A DNA stretch of 64,000 nt, taken from Symsagittifera roscoffensis (Eukaryota; Xenacoelomorpha; Acoela; Convolutidae). Position numbers and translations under genes: made by a program. The stretch is from NCBI RefSeq assembly GCF_963678635.1, contig NC_087069.1, positions 27,702,303-27,766,302 of the forward strand, given 5' to 3'. Below, one piece after another: positions 35,604-46,512 of this stretch. The number at the start of each line of letters is the position of its first letter. The stretch's first letter is position 1. The notes under the pieces are model-generated. The model saw only the letters and a list, made by a program, of their open reading frames with translations. It did no database searches and was not told the DNA's origin.

Positions 35604-38600
35604 TCAATGGTCGTTGATACGTCTGTATCGGGGAAAAAACACCACTCTGCTTGATGGAATTTTGTTTCCTCCCTTTTTCGTCGCCTCGCTGCGTTTGAAC
35701 ACACTCTTCAGATCGTTTAATGGAGACGAAGTTTTGGAGCTTGGCTGCATTTTGATGTACTCTAAGGTGTATTTTGTCCAAACTGGGTTTTCTTGGGTTT
35801 CGCCTGAGAGTTCATTTAGGCCAGAATCTGTATGACTGACATGAGCTAAAACAAAAAACTATGATCTACCCGATAACTGGTACTAGCTGTCAAACTTGGC
35901 TTTCAAAAATTGTTTCGACACCTCTTGAGCGAAAAATACTTAGGCACAGGCTAAACTAAAATTTGAAAAGACTACCACTCTGCTCAGCAAATTGTTTTTT
36001 AGTTAGATGATGCAATCTGCAATAAAATCGCTAATATCTATTTCAAGTAGATCATTTAATGAGAAAATTAGATGTCGCTTCATGTTCAATTTTCCAAATT
36101 TTTCCATCTCTTCAAAGTGATTAATACCTAATTCTTGATGTTTGATCTCAGTCTGTATTCAAAAAACCTTTCTTTTTTCGTTAGTTTTGCCGCAGTTAAC
36201 GTGTATGGATCGTACTGGGCTTCTTGCAAGCATGGGGCCAGAATATATTGCCAAAATAGAACTTTTTCCCCGAACTTCAAAAATGCTTCAAGACCAATGA
36301 TTCCACTTATGCATAAATTTAAAGGAAGTATTTAAGATATTTAAAAGAAACTTAAACTCTATAATGTCAATGGTTTCAACCTGCACTAAAAAGAAAATCT
36401 GCACCAATTTTTTGTTAGTTATGATATAATGTAACGTTATAAAATTCTGACAATTTAACGGAAGCATTTAGTGCTTATTTAAATAATCCGGACCCCGCAA
36501 ACAAGATTGAGCAAAAAAGTTTTAGCAAACTTTTTGCGCAAATTTTCGGAAACTCATTTTAAAAAAATTTTGTGGAAAATAACCCAAAAGTTTTTGCGGA
36601 AGTTTTGATTGATTAAACAAGCTAAACATGATCAATTTTGGGGCTAAAAACGCTCCTATCTGGTAAAAAAGAAAAATTTGATATAAAAAAGCTAATAATA
36701 CAAATTCCATAAATGGAAATTGCATAATTAGCATTTTTCAAATAGTTTTAAGAAAAACACGCCCTGAACAATGAAATAAAAAGCTGGAAAACTCGTTACT
36801 CGTTATTTGGATTACAGCAAGTTGATAATTTTCGCGTAGGCAAAACTTAGGATTTACATAACTGTCGTTGATGTTTGTTTGTTTGTTTCTAACTTATGTG
36901 TGAATTTTATTTTATAAAGAAATTTTTTATATGTTGATGTCAGATAGGATTGGAAGACAAGAATCCAATAGTATTTTTGCTCGAATAGCCGGATAATTGC
37001 CAGTTTTGGTGGACAGTTTCTGGTTTTTGGAATACTCAGCAAACAGGTTTTTTTTCAGCTTAAGTTTTTCACCTCAGGCAGTACCGCTTGGTATGGATTC
37101 CTCATAGGAAAAGAAAAAGAACTGATAAGATTGGATTTAAAGTAGTTTCTGCCTCATTTTGCTGGATTTCCAATTGTTAAAGAATGATTGTCATGAAATT
37201 TTCATATTTAAAAAAGTTATAATGTCTTAAATCCCATAAATAAATAAATGCTAGTCATAGACTCATATAGACCTTTCATGCAATTTTCTGTACATATAGA
37301 ATTGCATGGAAGGTACAAGACTAGCGTTTTTTCATAATTAGGAATTGTATGACTAGAATTTTTGTTCAACACTTCGACTCTACGCACTTTTTTACCATGT
37401 CTCTTGTTAAATTGTCTCAAGTTTATCTAAAATTTTCTCTGAGATCGCAAAAATCGGCAACTTTTTATCGATTTTGAAGTACTGTAACAGTATTGCGACA
37501 CCTGATCTTGATCGGTTCTCTATGACACTACTCTATTTTTCCTGAAGTTCAACTGAACAGAACTGGTGTGCTTTGAAAGAACTATCCGGGTTAGTTGTTG
37601 TTGTCCCGTCATCCTTGTAATGAAATCATGATCATTTTATTCAAAGTATCTGGGCGGCCATGTAGTAATGATTGGATACGTCTCAGAAGTTAACTTAAAG
37701 ACATGAAAATCAGTTTTCCGTGCTGTTAATTTTTAGTTATTCTAAGATAGTTTTTTAAAGGATGAATTTTGTGGACATGTCGTAATCACAATTAATGAAC
37801 AAAGCTATTGTTTTTTAAGGTTTTCTCCAGTCGTAGTGCTTAATGAACGTAGGATAAATGTTTATTAGCAATTTTGGTAGATTTCAACAAAACCATTGTT
37901 TTCAAATATTCGTCCAAAAGCAAATCTCTTCTCTAGCAACAGCTGCAAGATTGTTCAACGTACCAATTTTGTTGAGTTTATTTTGAAACGAGTATGAATT
38001 TTGTATGACGTAATATTTTTCCAAATTTTTCTTCTAAAACTTTAAGGAACGGTTGCCCCAAAAATGGATAGCTTTATATGGTACCAAAAGAGGGACCCTT
38101 TGGGCTGTCAGGGTGTCGAATCCATGAGGGGGAGAAGAAAGCATACGCCCCAACCCCTGCCCCCACAAACGACCCCGCCGCCGCCTTTGATAAAACTTAC
38201 AAACGACTGCCCCCACAAACGACCCCGCCGCCTTTGGGCAAAAATTTTAAAAGCCCTTCATACGCATAAAATTCAGGAATGTATGAAATTTAAATTCACA
38301 CCTGCTCCGCTCCTATAATGAACAAAAATTATATATTTTGAAGTTTTTCTCCAGTCATAAAGCTTGATGAACTGATCATAAAGTGATTATCAGGCAATTC
38401 CGGTAGAATTAAATTTTTGTTCCAAAGTGGTAATTTTTTCTACCAAAAGCTGCAAGATCATTCAAAGTACTAAAAATTTTAATGAAACTTTTTTGAAAAT
38501 AGTATGGGAATTGTTTGACGTGTTATTTTTCCAAGCTTTTTTGCATTGATAAGCATTTTAACGTCTAAACACTCCAATAAATAATTATTTTTTCTTTTTA

Positions 38601-41600
38601 ACATTGTTGGAACTTCCAAAAAAAAACGAATTAAATTATACCAATAAAACTAAATAGCTTGACTCAAATCAGTTTGAAACAAAAATTCAGCCGGGTTTTG
38701 CCTCTTGAGATCAAAAACGAAATTCCGAGGTAAAGACGAAAGCAAAAATTAGTTAGTAGTTTCTTAAAATTTGATCAGTTTTCGGTAGAGAAGACATATC
38801 GAGGGACTGATTGCGAGGCTGAAAAGTAGCTACGTACAACTCTTTTAAGTTATGTTTGACTTTCTTGCATATTAGCATCACTTTAAATAGTTTAACAACT
38901 CCCATATTTCTAGTAAAGAGTTAATAAAATCTACCATTATAGCGAGCTAAAACGTTGATAAAGCATAAAAAATGCGATCAATATCTTTTTTCATGGTAGC
39001 ACGGCCTCAAACATAAAAACGGAAAAAATATAAACAACCAATCATCAAACCAACTTTTTCATCAAAAGAACAAATTACTACTAACGTCCCATTTCTTTAT
39101 TAAATAAATCAAAAAACCCATTTTTAAAAAGTATATAATGGGTTTATGCTTGTAAATTGTCTTTATTCCCAGCAACTCCGAGCATTATCGTATTTTATAA
39201 AAATTTAATTAGAAAAATTGCTTAGCTGCTCTGAGAGTCATCTAGAAAATTGCGACAACTTCAATAGAAAACTTGGATTTTTTTCTTACTTTCAAAATGA
39301 AATAGCTTTTTTATGCGTCACATGATGTGACGCTCTAAATAAAAAAAACCGAATTTGACTAAATTAGACAGCATCGAATATTGAAGTTGTCGTGAAAATA
39401 TCAATGATCAAAAACAACCTCATAAATGAAAACTGAAAGAAATTTTTTGAAGACAACTTCATTGAAGTTCTCTTTAAAAATGAATCATAAAACAAAGAAT
39501 AAAAAAATGCGTTCAAAAAACTTTTCAGCTTTTTCATAACTTTTGAGCATTTTGTTTTGTCAAGAAAGCGCTTATTGAAGTTTCAAAAACGACTTGTTTT
39601 CCAGGTAGAAAAAAACCTTCTCTCAACACCTTTTTGATTGCGTACTTGCACGAAATTAGCCTTCAACGGACAGTTTTTCGATCTGGTTTGTCTCAAAGCT
39701 TAGAATTGTTTGCAATTTGTTATTTTTTAGGGTAACAATGCCGGAATTGAAATTACTTGAACTGAATTCTTAAATTAGGTCTGTCAAAAACTAATTAAAA
39801 CAAGTTCAAGAAAAGCCTAATTTGAGAATTAGGTTCAGTTAGCTTTTTGTATTGTTTTCTTACACCTACATTGATTCAGCTTTATTTTTTGCTTTTACGT
39901 AAGCAAAGTTAAAACAGAGTTTCAAACCATCGGCCCAAAAAAACTCAAGAAAAATTAACCCCTAAATTATGAAAAAGTTCAGGCTGAAAAATTTAGTTTA
40001 CCAAAGATATGGCCAGTATTTCTCCGTAATGTCAAAAAACTACGGTGATTGTAAAGATGGTTTCGTGTGCACATGGGTTCAAGGAGGTTGAAAAATAGAA
40101 AAACTTTTTTATTAAATTGTTTGTGCTGTTTATTTTCCTGCTCTTTCAGATTCTACAAAAAAGATTGGAGGTGTAATTTGGCTGATTTGTGATGACAATT
40201 TTTCTCTAATGTGAAAACCAATTGTAGAAGAGACTTCGTTAGTTCTTACCTCAATTTGGCCGTGAGGCGACAATTTGTTCCAGGCGACAATTCGTAACAA
40301 TATTTTAAGCTGCAAACTTGAATTTATACGCACTGCTCCTCTCGTGCCGGATGTAAGCGCAGCGGAGCGAAGCGGAGCAAGCGTATTCTACTTGCCAATG
40401 CCTTGTTACGAATTTTCGCCTGTTAACAATTGTCGCCTGTTAAAAAGTTTACCCTATCAGTTTGGCAATATGCAAAAGTGCATCATACTTCAAGCCAGCT
40501 GTGTTAACGTTCTCTTGTTTTCTATAATATAATTGATTGATTTAAGCAAAAAACGAAAGCTGCATAAAAACAACAAAAAAACTTAATTATATCTTTTCAG
40601 CAATTTTTTTTGGCTTCTTAGAGAACAACTTATTGAAAAGTGAAAGCGCTCATTTCAAATCAAAAACTCAAATAAAAGCAACAGAAACAAAAAAAAGTAA
40701 AACAAGTAACAAAAAAACATTAATCAAAGCCCAGAAAAAATTGCTAACGGTTTTTCAATGCAAACGTATTTTAATGTAGAAAAAAAACATCATTTTTGAT
40801 TAGGTTGACTAAGTTCATTTCCTGAGTTTTCCATATAAAACTTTATAAATCCTTTTCGTGCTCAGAACTTCGGAATCGCAGATGGATTTTTGAAGTCAAA
40901 TTCACTTTTCAATAAATAGGGTCGGTTGGTTAAAAAAATTTGGCTATAAATAGTGCGAAAGGAAGTCATGAAATGAGCGGAATGTAGTTGTAATTTGCGA
41001 TTAGCCGAACTTTCATGGATAATAATCGATTCAATTGCATGTTTGTTGCCTGTCTCCCTAAAATTCGAAAACACTCGATTATGGATTAGAAATGGATTAT
41101 ATTGTCAATATTTTCCAAAGCAATTTATCTATTCTTAATCTTTTCTCATAAGTTTTCATTTATAATTGATTCTAATTAACTTTTTTCGAAAATGCTTATC
41201 GAAAGAAGCAAAAATGCAATTTAATCAATTATAATGGAAAATAATCAAACTTTTAAATCTGTGTTTTCTTTCATTCATTACTAAAAATGCTAAACTTAAG
41301 ATGAGTTTTTGTACTCTCGCTAATGTTCAATTTTTTCTCAACTTCAATCGCATGCAGTTTTGTCATTCTCCCGAAATCAACCTTCAGTCTTTCTAGTATG
41401 CCCCCTCCCACCAAAACCCCCAAGTCTACCCCTCCTCCCATTGTTTTAACCTCTTCTTTCGCGTTTAAATCCCCACCCTTACCTTTCCCCCCACTCGAAT
41501 TGGTAGTTTTGGGGTGTGCGTTACGCGTGGAATGGGGGTTAAACGCATCGGGGATTTAAACGCGATAGAGGAGGATTAAATAAGGAGGAGGAGGGATAGA

Positions 41601-42273
41601 CTTGGGTGTTCTGAGGGAATTAGGAAGACCGGGGGGCTGCGTACCGTGGTGCGGTGGGGGAACTGCATAGCGGTGGTGGCGGGTAGGGGGTGGCTTTGGG
41701 ACGTGGAGTTGGGGTACTGAGTATTGGAAAATGAGATGAACATGTACAAAAAACAATCAATTATATTGAAAACAAAATTCGATTATAATGGACTATAATA
41801 GATTTTAATGGATTTTTATGTTTTGAAAATAATCGATTATAATGGATTAAACATCCATTACATTGTCTAAATTTTCGATTACAAAAACAAGATTTTAGCC
41901 AACAAAATACATTATAATAGATTTTTGTCCAAGAAACTTATGTGTGGGTAGAGCTTGGAGATGTAAGCCAAAATTTCAAAAAGACGAAAAATGGACAAAA
42001 AGCTACCAGTTGAGGTGCGGTGACTGAGTGGTTACGTCTCGGCCTCTCTATTGAGAGGTCGGATGTTCGAGGCACACCATCATCCGTGCTCCAACCAAAA
42101 ACCTAGAGCCGGGTTGGCTTAGGAGGCAAAAAATGAATTGTTTGGGGCTCACCTGAATACATAGCACTGACAGTTGGGCCCTGACAAGCAAGGAAAAGGA
42201 GGCACAGGAGAGCCAAGAAGCAAAAGGAGGGCAAAAGTTGTAGTCTGCTGTAGTTCACGCTGCCACTTCCCAT
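35604..42273 (-). CDS. Probable secreted peptide precursor, two exons, 120 aa
   Basis: Exon 1 (42273-42153) starts at ATG in a strong context (AACACCATGGGA) and encodes a signal peptide: a short polar start, a Leu/Cys-rich core (FLALLCLLFLAC) and a likely cut after TVSA. It ends in phase 1 at a good donor (TTCAG|GTGAGC). Exon 2 (35845-35604) follows a good acceptor (TTTTTTGTTTTAG), also in phase 1, and stays open for 79 codons to TGA in DNA clearly richer in GC than its surroundings. The join gives 120 residues. The mature part has no Cys and contains basic pairs (VFKR, ATKK, RYRR) that might be prohormone cleavage sites, so a neuropeptide-like precursor is possible. I do not recognise the family. 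Exon 1 is well supported; the link across a 6.3-kb intron is an inference and other exons may exist. Confidence 0.45.
36694..36740. repeat. Short fold-back, CATACAATTTCCATA family
   Basis: AGCTAATAATACAAATTCCA is followed by a matching inverted arm ending AATTAGCATTT, with a few mismatches. It lies in the intron of the secreted-peptide gene. Confidence 0.6.
37246..37360. repeat. Nested fold-back, CATACAATTTCCATA family
   Basis: ATGCTAGTCATAG and ACTAGCGTTTTTT flank an inner inverted pair (CATGCAATTTTCTGTAC and ATAGAATTGCATGG), followed by a further GAATTGTATGACTAG arm. The layout is like that of 6596-6738. Confidence 0.6.
38054..38130 (-). mobile_element. Fragment of hAT-type MITE, inverted
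   Basis: The minus strand carries GATTCGACCCTGACAGCCC and then a CTATCCATTTTTGGGG segment in the order seen in copies A-D. The ends are missing. Next to it, 38140-38225 holds a short direct repeat of CCCCCACAAACGACCCCGCC. Confidence 0.5.
40264..40445. repeat. Dispersed copy of the minisatellite-linked repeat
   Basis: Contains single 17-bp units in both orientations (AGGCGACAATTCGTAAC and TGTTACGAATTTTCGCC). A segment between them (GGATGTAAGCGCAGCGGAGC...GCGTATTCTACTTGCCAATG) is the reverse complement of 30962-31018. This shows the unit belongs to a dispersed element, not only to the local array. Confidence 0.7.
41080..41930. repeat. GC-rich inverted repeat inside ATTATAATGG arms
   Basis: The core at 41400-41720 is C-rich on the left and G-rich on the right, and the two sides are complementary: CCCAAGTCTACCCC pairs with GGGATAGACTTGGG, and CGCGTTTAAATCCCC pairs with GGGGATTTAAACGCG. 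On both sides lie repeats of GATTATAATGGA-type sequence. The layout matches the CA/GT blocks at 24.3-25.4 kb. Confidence 0.75.
42014..42078 (+). ncRNA. tRNA-like sequence, likely SINE head
   Basis: The stretch has a tRNA layout: an A-box-like TGACTGAGTGG, an anticodon-arm-like inverted pair (CCTCTC, GAGAGG), and a B-box-like GATGTTCGAGG. The two ends can partly pair (GGTGC with GCACACC). Mismatches make a working tRNA unlikely; a tRNA-derived SINE is more likely, with a worn relative at about 19583. Confidence 0.45.
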
Positions 42274-44383
42274 GGTGTTATGCGTATGAGCAGGGCACCT
42301 TCTAGAATCGAATTGGATATAGGATAAATTATGTAAATAAGAGGAAAAAATCAATCTAAAAATATACTCTTTCAACTGTCATTTTGACGCAGCCTCAAGT
42401 AATATTTTATGACCAGATGTGTTTTCAGGATACCAAATAGCATTTTTAAGTTTTCAAGGCATAGAAAAGTTTCTGAATGTCAATTTGGACTACAAAAAAT
42501 CATTTTTACCCTAAAGTTTATCTCTGGCTTGGTTTAATGAGGCTTTTTTGACCAAAATAAATATATTGACCGCTTTGGTACCTCGAGTAGGAAACAATAA
42601 CTTTTTTGAGTCAACTTCTTGCTGCACTATTTCGGTCACATTTTAATTTTTAAAATTGAATTGAATTGAAAAATTACTTTAGCTCACTAGCCAAGTTTTT
42701 AAATTCAGCAAGAAAGCGGATTTGCTTTTTTATGTCTCAAATAATAAAAAAACAAATGTGAAATATATCGATTTCTTTTTGTCTCCAAGATTCTTACCTT
42801 TTTAAAAAATATATAATACAATTAATTATAAATGCTTTTTCAACAATCTCTTTTAAAAAAATCAGACCTTTGAAAATTACCCCTGAAAAATTTGAATTGT
42901 GACGTTATTCAATCAAAATAGATTTCAAGTTGAAATCGGTATTCTCTCGAGTATTTGCTCTAAAAATGCAAAACTCGACTACAATGTCAAGCTTATAATA
43001 TATGCTGAGCTTATTGTTCATTAAAATTATTTTAAAAGAATATCAAATTGATATTTAAAATCCATTTTGTTCACGTTGATTTCCTCTTCACCACGTGACG
43101 AAATTCTTTCAAGAATCGATTTTTCTTCAAACTGAACTTCAAAGACGAAAGCATTAAAAGGCGTTGAAATGTCTTGGTATATCATTTGTCATATTGATAC
43201 ATCATGATACGCACATATTTCAGTAAGTCGAGTTGAGACTAAGTAGCAAAAAGAATAATTTGGCTTGTTTATTTCTGTTAAAAATGCTCTTCAATTACAA
43301 AACAGAAAACGATTTTTTTTTGAAACTTACAGAACGAAAAAACATCGAAGCCTTTTCATGAAATTTTTTATTCATAATCAATTTATTGTCCTTTCGCCCT
43401 CAAAACAAAAACCAAGTAAGATGTTTTTTGAGCAAGCTATACTTTCTTAGGTTTCAAAATACAAAAGGTGGCAAATCAATCTTCTGCCCTGAAATTTGAA
43501 GGAAAATGTGCAAAAATCAAGGTCTATGTAATCTTGAACAAAATGTTTGTAAGAGTCTTGCAATATTCCACATTTCAAAAATTTCAGGAATCCAGAGTAA
43601 ATGAATCGGGTCTTTCCCATAAAAAACGTCTAGCCTAGTAACAAAAAATAATCTCCAAACTGTGATTTTATTTTTTCGGGGGTCTATATTTACTGTGACG
43701 TGGCTATAACGGAAAAACCCTATAAAATTTCGTGTCATTTGCAATTTGCACTGAAAAGTCAGTGCCCAGGTCTGTCCACACAATGAAAGGCTACCCAAAT
43801 TCAATCACATGTCAAAAGTTTCTTAGTCTAGGTAAGGTTTTTGGGTAATTACAAAGTATGAAAGTACGATATTTGTTCGCTGCAGTCTGGAAATTAGTAC
43901 TTTTCTCAATACAATCACAAACATTTCTTTACTTCATTCGGAAGGCGGAATAAAAATGTGCCATGATAAAACCTGTTCTGCAAGTTTTTAATCAGGGCGT
44001 AAACAAAGCTCGTATCAGGGCGAAACCTTGAATGTTCCGACTGCCTTTTAAGGTTTTATGGAGCAGTAATGACATTAAAAAAATAAATGTAATAAGGTAA
44101 AATGAAGTTTTTTCTAAAATTTGAAACTTTTAAAGAAAATGATCCCCCACACGCCATACAAAGTACAAAAGGATAGATTTCGCTCCTTGTAACAAATCAA
44201 TTATGGCAAATAAGCTTCTTTCAACCAAATTGGAACTATTTTAAGACGGATTAGATCTCGGCTTACGCGTTAATAGCGCAAAATATATCGCGCGTTAATC
44301 GTCACAAATTTGTCAAAATGGCAATCTTTAAATCCCCATAACTTCACAATAAATGATCACAAGTGAAATATCTTTATATCTTT
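42274..44383. other. Gene-free stretch before the large retroelement
   Basis: It holds the presumed promoter of the minus-strand secreted-peptide gene at its left edge. A 95-codon open reading at 43517-43804 on the minus strand has no ATG and no motif. Nothing else is supported. Confidence 0.4.
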
Positions 44384-44793
44384 TGGAACCTGATCTAAAC
44401 TATATTTTATGATTGGATAAATTAAATGTTTTACCAATGTAAAGTATTTAATATTAACCAATCATGATCCATCTAACTAACAACCCACTTATTTGTAAGT
44501 GCTGAAGTTACTTGTAATTTCAGCACCAGAGAGATTTGAATTTAACTTAGAAATTAGTTGGACTCTCCCGAGTACTTCAGCAGCCGCAATAAACCAGTAT
44601 ACCCTAGATCTATTGAGCCTAGCAGAGACTAGTTAAACAACCTGAGACTAGATAGTATAAGAGTAAGATTAGGATCGGTATTAGACTAAGAAGTTGCACG
44701 AATCTATCCGGCCGAAAATAAGATAGCGTGACGAGCAGACGGTGTACCCTATCCGAAATTACTCTATGAGTTACACACTCCAGTCCTAACTCA
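44384..44793 (+). repeat. 5' LTR
   Basis: A 410-bp direct repeat of 62891-63300 with one mismatch. It holds an AATAAA (44588-44593) for polyadenylation in the R/U5 part. I could not fix a TATA box or start site. Confidence 0.97.
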
Positions 44794-44795
44794 TC

Positions 44796-44813
44796 TGGTG
44801 CGACCATAAGTCT
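44796..44813 (+). other. Primer binding site
   Basis: TGGTGCGACCATAAGTCT begins two bases after the LTR. TGG pairs with the CCA of a tRNA, and the complement continues into something like a T-arm (GTTCGAGAC). I could not name the tRNA. Confidence 0.6.
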
Positions 44814-44880
44814 CGAACAAGACCTTACTAGATTAGAATTAACCAAAATAGATTAGAAATTAGACAAAAACATTTACAAA

Positions 44881-45114
44881 ATGTTATACGACAATAATTT
44901 AATTGAAATGTCTCTCCGACTCAATAGATCAGAGCCAATATTCCGAACCATAACAGAACTACCCGGAATTGGAAGAAGACATCGAACCAAAGACGACATA
45001 CGACAAAGTAGAAACTTGCCGTATAGTTATATGATAGTTCGGCAAAAGCCAGAACAAACTTTTATATTTCGAATATTACTTGCAATGAATTTAGATTTCC
45101 ATTCGCAAACATAA
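44881..45114 (+). CDS. Small leader ORF, 77 aa, uncertain
   Basis: The first ATG frame after the primer-binding site, basic, with no motif. It could be a short upstream ORF or chance; the leader has several other short frames. It ends long before the 155-aa ORF. Confidence 0.2.
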   Translation: MLYDNNLIEMSLRLNRSEPIFRTITELPGIGRRHRTKDDIRQSRNLPYSYMIVRQKPEQTFIFRILLAMNLDFHSQT

Positions 45115-46044
45115 AACCTTGAAGTTACTCTTCAAAATCATTTCAGGCGCTAAACAAAATTATTATTATACAATAACGATTGATAAAAAGATCTAAGATC
45201 GTTTTCCTAAAACTCTGCAGTATTATACAAAACAAGTTTGAAAAATATTTTATTGGAAAATGAAAATAAAAATTAGTAGCATGACAATAAATGGTTAGTA
45301 ATCATAAATCATCCTGTTGTTCCAGCTTCATCACCTAAAACATAACAGCAATCATAAACCCACTAATATCATCAAAATACTAAATCTTTCCTTTACACAA
45401 ATTTAAAACTTTATTAAAACTTAAAGTCACTTAATTAAAATCAGATCATCAAGGCTTATCCTTGGATCTTAAATCATTTTCTACTTAATTAAATTTCAAA
45501 CTTGATCATCAAGGCTTATCCTTGGATCAAACAGAACAACTTTGTTCTCCCCCACCCACTTAATTAGTGTCTAACGACCTCAAACGTCGATTCACTATCC
45601 AACCCTTTCTCAAAACCCAGGACTAATAGAAATTTTTAAACAAAACTAATCATTCGAATTAGGATAAACAGTGAAGAACTTCGGTTATTCATCCTTCACT
45701 TGACCCCCCCTCTTACCACACCCAGGATAAATCTTAGACTTAGTAGGTTTAAAATAGTATCTAACGAAATACTCGCGTTCTAATTATACCTGAACCTTGT
45801 GGATCGATTTACTATTCTCCAACCCTTGAACACAATCACTACCCCTAAGTAAGATTAAGTAAGTTAACACCTTAGCTTATACTAGTCACGAGAAAGTAAA
45901 AATCATTCTTCGGAATTGATATACTTTTCTCTCCAACCCTGAACAAATAGACCCAGGTTAAGCTAACCAAAAAATCGTAAGGACTAACAGTTTAAGTAAT
46001 TAGAATTCACTTAACAACTTTTTGCATCCGTCATCCTAAACCTT

Positions 46045-46512
46045 ATGTCATTTAAAAACCTAGGAAATAAACAAACAATCGTTTTACACAACTGTGAAAT
46101 AGATAACAAAAAATACGACCTCGTAATCACACCTCATACACAAACAGTTGGATACATTCGCACAAAACGACAAACACTAAAGAGGAAAATAATAACTAAA
46201 CAAAGACAAATAACACGAAAAAGATTTTCAAAAAATCGAAACGCATTTTCAGAATCAGAAACCAACAGTTTAGACGAACTTTACAAACTAAAAGAATCAA
46301 TAGATAAAAATTGCCCACTTCACGATCAATTATATTTTTCTGACTCAGAAACAACATCAAATTCATCACAAAGAGGAAAAAGAAGAATAAAAAAACAGTA
46401 CAAACACAAACCAGTACATTTATACAATTGGAATCAACCAATTCGACACATTAATAATTACATATTAACGGTCATCGAACGGAAAAATGAGTTCAACGCA
46501 CACCCCAGGTGA
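46045..46512 (+). CDS. Basic 155-aa protein upstream of gag
   Basis: A complete ATG-to-TGA frame that overlaps the start of gag-pol by 26 bases in another frame. Residues about 40-75 are very rich in Lys/Arg (TKRQTLKRKIITKQRQITRK), followed by an acidic Ser-rich patch (SDSETTSNSS) and another basic run (GKRRIKKQYKHK). No known domain is visible. The basic runs would suit RNA binding or a nuclear or nucleolar role, which is inference. An extra gene before gag is not part of the usual gypsy plan. The intact frame in a young element and base composition like gag support it as real. Confidence 0.65.
   Translation: MSFKNLGNKQTIVLHNCEIDNKKYDLVITPHTQTVGYIRTKRQTLKRKIITKQRQITRKRFSKNRNAFSESETNSLDELYKLKESIDKNCPLHDQLYFSDSETTSNSSQRGKRRIKKQYKHKPVHLYNWNQPIRHINNYILTVIERKNEFNAHPR

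Larger units (their letters stand above)
44794..46044 (+). other. Untranslated leader with repeated motifs
   Basis: The leader holds a 60-bp direct repeat: a 25-base element at 45444-45468 and 45504-45528, each able to fold as CAAGG/CCTTG inside GATC/GATC. A motif ending in TCCAACCCT occurs three times (about 45589, 45805, 45918), and CCCAGG occurs three times (about 45617, 45721, 45952). Such paired hairpins in a leader are candidates for packaging or dimerisation signals. A consensus splice donor, GTAAGT, lies at 45859-45864. Confidence 0.6.

Noticed and set aside
36190-36300. Short ATG frame after an acceptor-like TTTTGCCGCAG
   Set aside because: Only about 30 codons, no partner exon and no motif.
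40862-41074. Alternative second exon for the secreted-peptide gene
   Set aside because: It has an acceptor, but its longer frame needs phase 2 or 0 whereas the signal-peptide exon ends in phase 1.
43517-43804. 95-codon minus-strand open reading
   Set aside because: It has no ATG, no convincing splice sites and no domain.
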